This document shows positions 56,592-64,000 of a DNA stretch of 64,000 nucleotides, piece after piece. The stretch is from Bacillus pumilus (lineage in GTDB: Bacteria > Bacillota > Bacilli > Bacillales > Bacillaceae). Under the pieces are notes generated by a model. That model saw only the letters and a program-made list of their open reading frames with translations. It had not been told where the DNA came from and made no database searches. A program made the position numbers and the translations under genes. Every line of letters begins with the position of its first letter. Within the stretch, counting starts at the first letter, position 1. The stretch covers positions 3,472,001-3,536,000 of the forward strand of contig NZ_CP046128.1 in assembly GCF_038738535.1 (NCBI RefSeq), in the 5' to 3' direction.

Positions 56592-56609
56592 TTACTTATG
56601 ATAAGGCTC
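56592..56609. repeat. rlmH 3' end attachment-like repeat
   Basis: On the minus strand GAGCCTTATCATAAGTAA, comprising the last codons and stop of rlmH. It is the probable chromosomal attachment site, with its partner at 53347-53364. Confidence 0.72.
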
Positions 56610-57071
56610 CCCCCGCACAATCCGAAACGCCCGATAAATCTGCTCCACCAGCACCAGCCTCATCAACTGATGCGGGAACGTCATTTTCGAAAACGACAGC
56701 TTCTCATTCGCACGCTGCATGACGGCGTCGCTTAATCCGAGGGATCCGCCTATGACGAAACATACCTTGCTTTTTCCGTATGTTGCCAGCTTATCTATTG
56801 TATCGGCTAATTCTTCGGAACTTTTCATTTTTCCTTCGATGGCGAGGGCGATGACGTGGGCGTCTGGGTTGATTTTGCTTAGGATGCGTTCGCCTTCTTT
56901 GTCTTTGATGATTTTCATGTCTTGATCGCTGAGGTGTTCGGGTGCTTTTTCGTCTGCGAGCTCAATGATGTCGATTTTCGCATAGGCTTGTAATCGCTTT
57001 GTGTATTCGGCTATGCCTTGTTTTAAATATTTCTCTTTTAATTTTCCTACTGTGATAATTGATATATTCAC
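56592..57071 (-). CDS. rlmH: 23S rRNA (pseudouridine1915-N3)-methyltransferase RlmH
   Basis: A 159-residue SPOUT methyltransferase that modifies pseudouridine 1915 of 23S rRNA. Recognisable parts are [20 protein letters not shown] at the front, [11 protein letters not shown] near residue 102 (the SAM knot) and the C-terminal [18 protein letters not shown]. The start is GTG 57071. The 3' end is the classic integration site of SCC-type elements in Staphylococcus; in this window foreign defence genes adjoin it. Known as yydA in B. subtilis. Confidence 0.96.
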   Translation of the reverse strand: MNISIITVGKLKEKYLKQGIAEYTKRLQAYAKIDIIELADEKAPEHLSDQDMKIIKDKEGERILSKINPDAHVIALAIEGKMKSSEELADTIDKLATYGKSKVCFVIGGSLGLSDAVMQRANEKLSFSKMTFPHQLMRLVLVEQIYRAFRIVRGEPYHK

Positions 57072-57096
57072 AGGTCATCCCCACCTTAAGAACAAG

Positions 57097-57443
57097 TTAT
57101 TCATATAAGTTATCAACAATTGTGGATAAAATTTGTGTATTTTGTGTCCGATCATTCGTTCCCCACTATATATATTGCAGGTTCATCGCACAATTCACAG
57201 GTTGTGGATAAACTGTGTGTATGTTCGATTTTTCTGAATTCTGGTGGCAGTTCGTGATCATCTATGTACATGTCTAATACGGTTTCTATGTGTTCTGCAC
57301 AAGCATATAATGTTTTGTTCATAAGTTTCTGATTCCTCCAATATGTTGTCTGGTTATTTACAAGTGTTTCGCTCATTGTTCAATATAACCGATTTATTCA
57401 CATGTTAATAGTCTTTTGCCATTTCCCACACCTTTTATCCACA
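57097..57443. promoter_or_regulatory. cluster of DnaA boxes near rlmH
   Basis: Consensus TTATNCACA boxes occur at 57121-57129 and 57203-57211 (reverse), 57394-57402 (TTATTCACA) and 57435-57443 (TTATCCACA). Near matches are TTATTCATA (57097) and TTATCAACA (57110). The cluster surrounds the CxxH/CxxC gene. From memory, B. subtilis has a DnaA-box cluster near yydA (rlmH) that affects initiation control. Confidence 0.65.
57152..57376 (-). CDS. CxxH/CxxC protein (YyzF-type, BA_5709 family)
   Basis: A 74-residue protein with an N-terminal YACAEHIETVLDMYIDDHE and a C-terminal CELCDEPAIYIV. The CxxH and CxxC pairs probably bind zinc. It is the usual neighbour of rlmH in Bacillus. Function is unknown. 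The start at 57376 is ATG, but a shorter form beginning MNKTLYACAEH (57319) matches the family better. Two of the DnaA boxes lie in or next to it. Confidence 0.8.
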   Translation of the reverse strand: MSETLVNNQTTYWRNQKLMNKTLYACAEHIETVLDMYIDDHELPPEFRKIEHTHSLSTTCELCDEPAIYIVGNE

Positions 57444-57451
57444 AACCAAAC

Positions 57452-57483
57452 AAAGAAGCCTCCACTTCTGTGAAGGCTTCTTT
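57452..57483 (-). terminator. terminator of the ECF operon
   Basis: AAAGAAGCCT pairs with AGGCTTCTTT around a 12-nt loop; the minus-strand continuation is GTTTGGTTTG. It overlaps the ecfT stop region. Confidence 0.78.
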
Positions 57484-58314
57484 CTATAAAAATGGATTAT
57501 AAAATCTCGTTCCTCTAACAAATGTAATCACAAGCGACACGATGAGTACCACACCAACAAACAATAACGCAGCATAATCTGCTTTTTGAAAGTCTTTCGC
57601 CGTGAACCATGTGCGCTTTTTATGCTTTCCAAATCCGCGCAGCTCCATCGCATTGCTGATCGTTTCAATCCGCTCCAAGCTGGAGAAAATCAGCGGCATC
57701 ACAATCGACAGCGCATTTTTAATCCGTTTCCCCAGTTTTTCATTCTTCGATAAATCAATTCCTCTTGCTTGCTGAGAAATCGCTATCGTTCGAAAATCCC
57801 GCTGAATATCTGGAATATAGCGTAAAGCAATCGCGACAGCATAGGAAATCCGGTAGCTGACCCCGATTCGGCTGAGCGATGAGGCAAATTCACTTGGATT
57901 CGTTGTGACGATAAACAAAAGCGCTGCTGGCATGACGGTCACATATTTCAGCGTAATATTCAATTGATAGAAAAGCTGTTCCAGTGTGACGTTGTACCAG
58001 CCTGCAATATGAAACAGCTCATGCTTTGCTCCGTAGATGGCGACTCCTTGCTGGGGCGCAAAGATGTAAATAGCGATGTTGTTGATGACTAGGAAAATCG
58101 CCAGGACAATCACCACGAAGGAAATATCACGAAATCGCACGTTCGATAGCTGAAAGAATACGATACTGGCGGCTAGCATAAAGACTAAAATGCCTGTATC
58201 ATACGTGAGCATCGCTGCGGATGACCAGAGGATAAAGCAAATGAGTTTGGTTGCACCTGTCAGCCGATGAATCGGCGACGGGCGATCGATATAGGACAGC
58301 ATGTCTACAGCCAT
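57484..58314 (-). CDS. ecfT: ECF transporter transmembrane protein EcfT
   Basis: The membrane coupling subunit of an energy-coupling-factor transporter, 276 residues and five or six helices. It carries the coupling motifs in AISQQARGIDLSKNEKLGKR near residue 182 and ISNAMELRGFGKHKKRTW near 228 (the Ala-Arg-Gly pair that contacts the ATPases). It overlaps the end of the ATPase gene by 10 bp. Together with the fused ATPase and the S component it makes a complete vitamin-type importer, here probably for methionine or a precursor. Confidence 0.9.
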   Translation of the reverse strand: MAVDMLSYIDRPSPIHRLTGATKLICFILWSSAAMLTYDTGILVFMLAASIVFFQLSNVRFRDISFVVIVLAIFLVINNIAIYIFAPQQGVAIYGAKHELFHIAGWYNVTLEQLFYQLNITLKYVTVMPAALLFIVTTNPSEFASSLSRIGVSYRISYAVAIALRYIPDIQRDFRTIAISQQARGIDLSKNEKLGKRIKNALSIVMPLIFSSLERIETISNAMELRGFGKHKKRTWFTAKDFQKADYAALLFVGVVLIVSLVITFVRGTRFYNPFL

Positions 58315-60020
58315 GTCATTCGTTCCTTTCTGTCAACCTCAATGAAGCGATCCACGAGTTCATTTGGATTTGGCCAGTCTGCTTTCAGTGCCAGTTCGTA
58401 CAGCGATGTTTCCTTTAAGCTCGCCTTTTGGACAAGCAGTTGATCTGTCAGCACTTTGGCTGGGGTATCATCTGCGATTTTTTCTCCATCTGAAATGACA
58501 ATGGTTCTTGTCGTGTATTCGAGCATCAAATGCATATCATGGGTGATCATGAAGATCGTGACACCCTGCTGATTTAATTGCTCTAAAAACGTCATCATCT
58601 CTGTGTAATGTTTAAAATCCTGTCCTGCGGTTGGCTCATCTAAAATGATGATTTCTGGCTCTAATACAAGAATTGATGCGATGGTGACGCGTTTTTTCTG
58701 TCCGAAGCTGAGGGCTGAAATCGGCCAGTTCCGAAATGGATATAAGCCGCATACTTTTAGAACCCGCTCCACCCGTTCCTTGATGTCGTCTTCCTTTACG
58801 CCTCTTAAAACGAGACCGAGTGCGACTTCATCAAAGATCATTTGTTTTGAAATCATTTGATTTGGGTTTTGCATGACAACGCCGATTCGTTCAGAACGCT
58901 GTTTGATTGTGTCTCCTGTGATGTCATCGCCATTCAGATGAATTGTCCCTTTCGTTGGCTTTTCAAACGCGCAGAGCACCTTGGACAATGTCGTCTTGCC
59001 TGCGCCATTGGCTCCAGCGATGCTGATCATTTCTCCTTTTTTGACGGTAAAGGAGATGTTGCTCAGCGTGTTTGGTCTTGTCGGATAGTCAAAGCTCAGC
59101 TCACGCACCTCTAGTAAATCCTGCGATGCAATCTGCTCTACTGACGGCTCAGACGCTTCCATCCACTGCTCGATTTTCTCTTTTTCCTCGTCATTTAAGG
59201 TGAGATGCTGTAAATTAGCTATCTGATCTCCCGGTGTAACTGGAATGCCTGCATATTTCATGGCCTTTACATATAAAGGCTCGCGCAAATATGCCGCTTC
59301 TAATACATTTGAGGCGAGCAATTCATCTGGTGTCATATCCGCTGCAATCGTGCCGTCATTGACGACGATGATGCGGTCGACATGACGGAAGAGGACGTCC
59401 TCTAACCGGTGCTCGACCATCACGACGGTTTTTTTCGTTTCTTTTTGCAGTCGATCGATAAGGTCGATCACTTCTTTGCCTGTAGACGGATCAAGGCTTG
59501 CAAGTGGTTCATCAAACAGCAAAATGTCGACATCGTTGACAAGTACGCCCGCAATGGCGACACGTTGTTTTTGACCGCCTGACAGCTCATGTACGGACGA
59601 TGCCAGCTTGCCGTCCACCTCTGTTAATCTTGCCGCTTCTTCGACACGTGTTTTCATTTCTTCGCGTGTGACTTGATCATTTTCAAGAGCAAACGCGATG
59701 TCTTCTCCAACGGTCAGCCCGATAAATTGTCCATCAGGGTCCTGCAGCACCGTTCCGACGAGCTGTGAAAGGGAAAAAATGTTCTCTTTCTCTGCATTCT
59801 TCCCGCCGATGTGAAGACTTCCTTCCATAGAACCTTTATAAGACGCAGGAACTAGCCCATTGATACAATGGGCTAGCGTGCTTTTTCCCGATCCAGACGG
59901 GCCTGCGATGAGGACTTTTTCCCCTTCATAGATGGTCAGGTTGATATCTTTCAATGTCGGTTCTGCCTGACTGCGATACTTGAATCCGAAATGTTCGAAT
60001 TGAATCATCGGTTTCTTCAT
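58305..60020 (-). CDS. ECF transporter fused double ATPase
   Basis: The 571-residue protein contains two ABC ATPase units. Unit 1: Walker A AGPSGSGKST near residue 39, signature HELSGGQKQR near 144. Unit 2: Walker A AGANGAGKTT near 335 and an LSFGQKKRV signature near 438. Such fused duplicates (YkoD-like) replace separate EcfA1 and EcfA2 in group-I ECF transporters. It lies 19 bp after the S component and overlaps ecfT, indicating one transport complex. Confidence 0.92.
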   Translation of the reverse strand: MKKPMIQFEHFGFKYRSQAEPTLKDINLTIYEGEKVLIAGPSGSGKSTLAHCINGLVPASYKGSMEGSLHIGGKNAEKENIFSLSQLVGTVLQDPDGQFIGLTVGEDIAFALENDQVTREEMKTRVEEAARLTEVDGKLASSVHELSGGQKQRVAIAGVLVNDVDILLFDEPLASLDPSTGKEVIDLIDRLQKETKKTVVMVEHRLEDVLFRHVDRIIVVNDGTIAADMTPDELLASNVLEAAYLREPLYVKAMKYAGIPVTPGDQIANLQHLTLNDEEKEKIEQWMEASEPSVEQIASQDLLEVRELSFDYPTRPNTLSNISFTVKKGEMISIAGANGAGKTTLSKVLCAFEKPTKGTIHLNGDDITGDTIKQRSERIGVVMQNPNQMISKQMIFDEVALGLVLRGVKEDDIKERVERVLKVCGLYPFRNWPISALSFGQKKRVTIASILVLEPEIIILDEPTAGQDFKHYTEMMTFLEQLNQQGVTIFMITHDMHLMLEYTTRTIVISDGEKIADDTPAKVLTDQLLVQKASLKETSLYELALKADWPNPNELVDRFIEVDRKERMTWL

Positions 60021-60039
60021 TTATGTGTTCCACCTTGCT

Positions 60040-60597
60040 TCATGATGTTTCTTTCGATAGACTGCCGCTTTTGCTTCTCGTTTTCGCATAAGCCGCAATG
60101 ATGATGGTTCCTAGTACACCGACTGTGATGATGTTCGAGATCCCTGCCACGATGCCTTGAACAAATACTTTGTTCGCAGGTTCTGCATAGATCACAATGT
60201 CGAGTACAGGAGCAATGACAAACCAGCCTAATGCCTGCGCACCTGCTTGTACGGCGTTGAAAAGCGTGATCTTCTTCCAGCCAAAGTCGCCCTCTTCTAC
60301 TTTTAAACGGTTAGAAATGAAGCCAATCAATAACCCAACAACACCTGAAACGATAATCCAGCTCCACCAAGGGCCGAATGTGGTGGCATCTTTAATGAGA
60401 TGACCAATAAACCCAATCAGTGCGCCTGCAACAGGACCAAAAAGCACAGCCATTAATGCAAGGAATGCGTATGATGTCTCAATTTGTGTATTCGGAATCC
60501 CAGTTGGAATGGAGACGAAGCGTCCTAAAATGACAAAGACGGCTGCGCCAATTCCGATGGCAACGACAGTTTTCGTTGAAAGTTGTTTACCTGCCAT
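60040..60597 (-). CDS. ECF transporter S component, UPF0397 family
   Basis: A 185-residue substrate-binding membrane subunit with six helices. The front ([20 protein letters not shown] and [20 protein letters not shown]) and [18 protein letters not shown] are characteristic of UPF0397 proteins. In comparative studies this family was linked to methionine uptake (MtsT) through Met-specific leaders, which the T-box here supports. It lies in a four-gene operon with a SAM hydrolase-like protein. Confidence 0.87.
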
Positions 60598-60611
60598 GAT
60601 GTTTCCTCCTC

Positions 60612-61472
60612 TTATTCGTATATAATGCGCGGAGCTTTGCGAATCGAAAGGCGCCAGCCTGTGCCTGTACCGATGTTATAAGCCTTTGCAAATGACCCTT
60701 GATTGATCGCCACGCCTAAATGGTCGAGTGAATTGACATATACGAGTGGTTCGCCTACCTTTAAATCGGCAAAAGATCGTCCATAGGTCATGATATTTTT
60801 ATACACATTTTTCGGCCCGTTGGCAATGGTAACTTCTATTGCATCGCCGTAATTAATTGAAAGCTGTTCAAATAACGTGTGATGAATGTTTGTCCATAGG
60901 TTTCCGAACCTCACGTCTAAAATATCAATCGTCCCTGTGATGACTTCTTCTTTCGCATACGCCTGTACGACTGGAAGGTGAATAATATCATCAATATTCG
61001 CCTTTGGCCCCACCTCTTCAAAAGAAATCACACCTGAAGCGATTCTCGCCCCTGTATATGCGTAAATGTCTCTCCCATGGAATGTATGTGATTTTCCCGA
61101 CTTCGGCAGCCGGTTAATGGTTTCATCTAAATAACGGGCTTCCACAATGCCAATATCCTGCGCGACGTGCGTGAGTGTCCCGTTATCTGGGGTAATGATA
61201 TAGTGCGAGCTTGTGGTTTTGACGACAAGACTCTTTCTCTCTGACCCAACGCCTGGGTCAACAACGGAAACGAATACCGTCTCTTCCGGCCAGTATGTGA
61301 CGGTTTGGAGCAGGCGGTAAGATGCCTCCCAAATGTCATACTGCGGTATATTGTGTGTTAAATCAAAAAGGCGGATCCTGCTGCTCACCGTATTTGCCAC
61401 TCCGTACATTGCGCTGACTGCTCCATCATCAATGCCGAAATCTGATTGTAAAACCAATGCATGTTCACTCAT
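60612..61472 (-). CDS. SAM hydrolase / hydroxide adenosyltransferase (DUF62)
   Basis: This 286-residue protein belongs to the SAM-dependent chlorinase/fluorinase superfamily. Most bacterial members are S-adenosylmethionine hydrolases using water (hydroxide) to give adenosine and methionine. Features are [20 protein letters not shown] at the front, [17 protein letters not shown] near residue 91, [15 protein letters not shown] near 110 and [17 protein letters not shown]. Being first gene of a methionine-type ECF operon suggests it releases methionine from SAM during starvation, which is inference. Confidence 0.87.
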
Positions 61473-61552
61473 GTCAATCTCCCTTTCATTTGAAAAAATG
61501 GATGTGGTGTTTCACGTGGAACATTTGAACATTTGTATGAAAAAAGTGGACA

Positions 61553-61599
61553 ATAAAAAATACCCCATCCTTATCTTTGAATCATAAGGACGAGGTATT
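61553..61599 (-). terminator. T-box leader terminator
   Basis: On the minus strand AATACC and TCCTTAT pair with ATAAGGA and GGGTATT, followed by TTTTTTATT. The alternative antiterminator is formed by the T-box motif upstream. Confidence 0.85.
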
Positions 61600-61600
61600 T

Positions 61601-61845
61601 GTCTCGTGGTACCACCTTTATTTACTGTTTGCTCGCGCTAAACAGCCTCTACAAGTACAAAGCTCCAATCTGGCTCATATACTGTGGTTTTGATAACGAG
61701 TACCAACTCTCGTCGTGTCCTACTAATATCATAGATATGTTCAGCACGAGGCTCAGAGACCATTTTTCGAATCATTATTTTTGCTTCTTTTCAGCTGCCG
61801 AAGCTCTCTGTGGAAAAATTGATGATTGTACTTTCTCTCGTCATT
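61601..61845 (-). ncRNA. T-box leader, candidate methionine specifier
   Basis: On the minus strand the T-box motif AAAGGTGGTACCACGAG is at 61619-61603. Upstream, ACGAG (about 61841) pairs with CTCGT to close stem I, with an AAGUA bulge and GAA of the specifier loop. The codon after GAAAA is ATG (61763-61761), suggesting tRNA-Met. The bulge UGGU requires an A discriminator, which tRNA-Met has, whereas the alternative AAT (Asn) reading would need G. The adjacent operon fits methionine. Confidence 0.8.
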
Positions 61846-61873
61846 GCCTGTTTAACTATCTTGAATTAAAGCT

Positions 61874-61902
61874 ATCATACATGATGTTTTTTGATAAATC
61901 AA
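61874..61902 (-). promoter_or_regulatory. promoter of the T-box operon
   Basis: On the minus strand TTGATT (61902-61897), 17 bp and TATGAT (61879-61874), about 30 nt before stem I. Confidence 0.65.
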
Positions 61903-62045
61903 GATATTTTTCTGAACATTTTCAAAAGTGGGTCAACTGATGCTGGAAGAGTCTTCTTTTTATAAAATTTAAACAAATGTTAAAGAGCGAGATATGGTGT
62001 CTTTCCTTTCTAGCTGTATAATAAAGATGAAGGGAGGTACAGCGT

Positions 62046-62735
62046 GTGTGGACCATCTGTATGAATGAGTTTAAGCAGCTCTTCAAAAGCACAAAATCCA
62101 TTTTAACAATTGTTATTATTTTCATTTTATCTACTTTTGTTTCAACTCTTCCGTTTATTGCTGCTCATCAGGACAAATGGGAGCAGGCAAAGGATCCTTA
62201 TTCTATTGGGAATGAACTGGTGATGTCGTTATTTGGTTTCTTCCTTATTTTTTTATTGTCTCATGATATTTTGAGCCGCGAAATTCATTTAAAAACCATT
62301 CGTTTTCTAGTCAGTAAAACAACCCGTTTGAACATTATTATCGGAAAATATCTTGGGCTGATGCTGTTTTGGCTTAGCTGCATTATGACGACATACGTAC
62401 TGAATATGGTGATTTCACATCGTTTTCTGTTCTCTGATGCGTTTAAAATCTTAACCTTTATCAGTGTCGGTATCTCATGTACTTTATTTTTGTCCATGCT
62501 CTTTCCAACACCGCAGAAATCAATGTTTGTTGGGATGTTGTTTTCCTTTCTTTTCCCGATCGTCAGTATGATATCTGTTCTTTCTTCAGAACGATTGATT
62601 CATTGGTTCCAATATATGACGCCTTATTATTATGCGCGCTTGAGTGAACCGCTGACCTATGTACTCATGAATACAGCATTAACCGTTGTATTACTCATTG
62701 GAACAGCACTCCTATTTCAAAGGAGGGATGTCTAA
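62046..62735 (+). CDS. ABC-2 type transporter permease
   Basis: A 229-residue membrane protein with six predicted helices (about 19-40, 60-78, 98-120, 132-152, 160-180, 205-222). The inner motif LSREIHLKTIRFLVSKTTR near 75 is the cytoplasmic coupling region of ABC-2 permeases. GTG 62046 follows GGGAGGT. It ends directly at the ATG of its ATPase gene. Substrate is unknown. Confidence 0.82.
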   Translation: MWTICMNEFKQLFKSTKSILTIVIIFILSTFVSTLPFIAAHQDKWEQAKDPYSIGNELVMSLFGFFLIFLLSHDILSREIHLKTIRFLVSKTTRLNIIIGKYLGLMLFWLSCIMTTYVLNMVISHRFLFSDAFKILTFISVGISCTLFLSMLFPTPQKSMFVGMLFSFLFPIVSMISVLSSERLIHWFQYMTPYYYARLSEPLTYVLMNTALTVVLLIGTALLFQRRDV

Positions 62736-63617
62736 ATGCTGCATACAAAAGAGCTCACAAAAAAATATCGGACAAAAGTCGCGATAGATCACATTACCAT
62801 TGATGTCAATCAAGGCGATATCTTCGGACTCATTGGACCTAAGGGTTCTGGTAAGACGACGTTTTTCAATATCATTACGGGAATTTCCCGGCCAACCTCT
62901 GGTACGTTTACGATGATGGATATGCCTTCATTAAAAAAGGTGAGGCAGCATATCGGTGTTCTGCCTGAATATACGGATTTATATGAAGGGCTCACGGCAC
63001 TTGAACATATTGCCTACTTATCCAAAATCACCGGGACACGCCAGAAAACGAGTGATTATGAAGAACTGCTCGAATTTGTCGGTTTAGATCACTATCATCA
63101 GGAAAAAGTCGGTACCTTCACACCTGGTATGAAGAAGCGGCTCGGAATGGCGCAGGCCATCGCCCATCGGCCCGAATTTATTTTACTAGACGAGCCTTTT
63201 GCCGATATTGATGCTGATTCGATCTTACACATCCAGCAGGTCATTGAAACGTTAAAACATGAAGGGAAAACCGTCTTTTTAACGGCTGACCGCCCAAGGT
63301 TCACAAATAGTATTTGTACCAAAACGGCATTCATTTCTGAAGGAAAATTAGTGTCCCCCCATACTCATCCTCAAGAAAAAACCATCACATCCTCAAACAT
63401 ACGTGCAACCTTCAAGCATGCGTGGATTGATGATGAGGTGAAACCTGTTCTCACGCAGTACTTACAAACTGTCGGAACAGATCTTGTGATCAGTGATGAC
63501 GAGACCTCATTGTTGATTCGTTCAGAAGCCCAAGTCCCATCGATCATCCGCGCTTTCGTGAAATGCAAAGTCGATTTATACAGAGTCACGGCTCAGGATG
63601 CCATGAGCACCTCATAA
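62736..63617 (+). CDS. ABC transporter ATP-binding protein
   Basis: The ATPase has 293 residues. Walker A is GPKGSGKTTF near residue 37, Walker B FILLDEPFADID near 148. The signature is FTPGMKKRLGM near 125, with FTPGM in place of the usual LSGGQ, as seen in several gliding/bacitracin-type ATPases. The C-terminal 80 residues form an extension. It begins right after the permease stop, so the two genes form one exporter. Confidence 0.87.
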   Translation: MLHTKELTKKYRTKVAIDHITIDVNQGDIFGLIGPKGSGKTTFFNIITGISRPTSGTFTMMDMPSLKKVRQHIGVLPEYTDLYEGLTALEHIAYLSKITGTRQKTSDYEELLEFVGLDHYHQEKVGTFTPGMKKRLGMAQAIAHRPEFILLDEPFADIDADSILHIQQVIETLKHEGKTVFLTADRPRFTNSICTKTAFISEGKLVSPHTHPQEKTITSSNIRATFKHAWIDDEVKPVLTQYLQTVGTDLVISDDETSLLIRSEAQVPSIIRAFVKCKVDLYRVTAQDAMSTS

Positions 63618-63658
63618 AAAAGTACCGTACGCGATCCGCACGGTACTTCTTCTTTTTT
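63617..63658. terminator. bidirectional terminator
   Basis: AGTACCGT pairs with ACGGTACT around an 11-nt loop, followed by TCTTCTTTTTT. It lies between the ATPase gene and the convergent acetyltransferase. Confidence 0.82.
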
Positions 63659-64000
63659 ATAAAGGTTTACTCATATAGATTCCGGTTTCTGCAAATCCGG
63701 TCTTCTCGTACAGTGAACGGGCGATTTGATTGTGAGCAAAAACATGCAGCGAGAGTTTCTGCACTCCTAATGACTTTGCCTGCCCCTCTAATGCAGCAAT
63801 AGCCTGCTTTGCAAAGCCTTTTCCTCGATAAGCTTCGAATAAAATAAAGTTATAAATGAATCCTTCCTGCTGAGGGTGATTCGGGTCATAACAAAGCCAA
63901 ACCCAGCCAATCGCTTCTTCCCCATTTAAGAAATTCCATAGTTCATGATGCTCTGTCTGCAGACCTTCTGGAAGCAGACGATCAAATTGCTCTTCTGCGT
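63657..64000 (-). CDS. GNAT-family N-acetyltransferase (partial)
   Basis: The last 114 residues are visible; the gene continues past the right edge. Typical GNAT parts are GEEAIGWVWLCYDP, then the acetyl-CoA loop YRGKGFAKQAIAALE, and the C-terminal FAHNQIARSLYEKTGF followed by ETGIYM. Substrate is unknown. It converges on the ABC exporter and shares its terminator. Confidence 0.87.
   Translation of the reverse strand, partial: AEEQFDRLLPEGLQTEHHELWNFLNGEEAIGWVWLCYDPNHPQQEGFIYNFILFEAYRGKGFAKQAIAALEGQAKSLGVQKLSLHVFAHNQIARSLYEKTGFAETGIYMSKPL

Larger units (their letters stand above)
53347..56609. mobile_element. SCC-like cargo element carrying Thoeris (candidate)
   Basis: About 3.26 kb bounded by the two rlmH-type 18-bp repeats. 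It carries three Thoeris genes and an ORF remnant but no recombinase. The 15-bp palindrome AGGAATTTAATTCCT (56574-56588) lies 3 bp inside the rlmH-side repeat and could be an end structure. Interpretation as an SCC-like element is inference from site identity and cargo. Confidence 0.5.

Overview
The window is a piece of a low-to-moderate GC Firmicute chromosome. It most resembles Bacillus, and I infer the B. pumilus/safensis/altitudinis group from the overall gene set. Support includes strong AGGAGG-type ribosome binding sites, a Rap/Phr quorum-sensing pair, cre-like catabolite sites, LicT-type antitermination, glycine and T-box riboswitches, an LXG toxin, a YxjI-like protein, and the rlmH / CxxH-CxxC pair with consensus DnaA boxes beside it. 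The rlmH end is probably near the replication origin, by analogy with B. subtilis.

Left part (1-28.9 kb), ordinary but regulation-rich: an ABC-2 exporter; a YjdM/PhnA zinc-ribbon protein; a glycerate module (cdaR, GntP permease, glycerate 2-kinase); a TetR-controlled export operon (MFS, FtsX-type permease, ATPase) with two copies of one operator; a Rap/Phr pair with predicted peptide ERPIG(T); a beta-glucoside PTS operon with LicT antitermination; PadR/DUF4188; a Nudix hydrolase; an XRE/DUF3169 pair; an amino-acid permease behind a glycine riboswitch; and a LacI-type regulator next to two paralogous MFS transporters and a quinate/shikimate dehydrogenase.

Middle part (28.9-47.2 kb), accessory and partly decayed: an LXG polymorphic toxin with several candidate immunity genes; an IS3-type transposase remnant; a TerD protein; a second beta-glucoside PTS/GH1 module under a GntR/UTRA regulator; a broken LysR gene; a YxjI-like protein; a three-gene regulator/ABC operon; and a direct duplication of a small-protein gene plus a metallo-hydrolase gene. 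The second copy of that duplication is pseudogenised, and between the copies lie an ArsR/MFS pair, a fragment of the GH1 gene and toxin debris.

Right part (47.2-57.4 kb), an AT-rich defence and conflict island ending at rlmH: a large UPF1-like helicase; a three-gene cassette of subtilase, secreted colicin-D-like toxin and immunity protein; and a Thoeris anti-phage locus with two different TIR proteins and one SIR2-SLOG effector. The Thoeris genes lie between two near-identical 18-bp sequences. One is the 3' end of rlmH, and both resemble the attachment site used by staphylococcal SCC elements. I read this as a small SCC-like cargo element without its own recombinase.

After rlmH and a cluster of consensus DnaA boxes comes an ECF transporter operon (SAM hydrolase-like protein, UPF0397 S component, fused double ATPase, EcfT). 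It sits behind a T-box leader whose candidate specifier is AUG, which suggests methionine-responsive uptake. The window closes with an ABC-2 exporter pair and a partial GNAT acetyltransferase.
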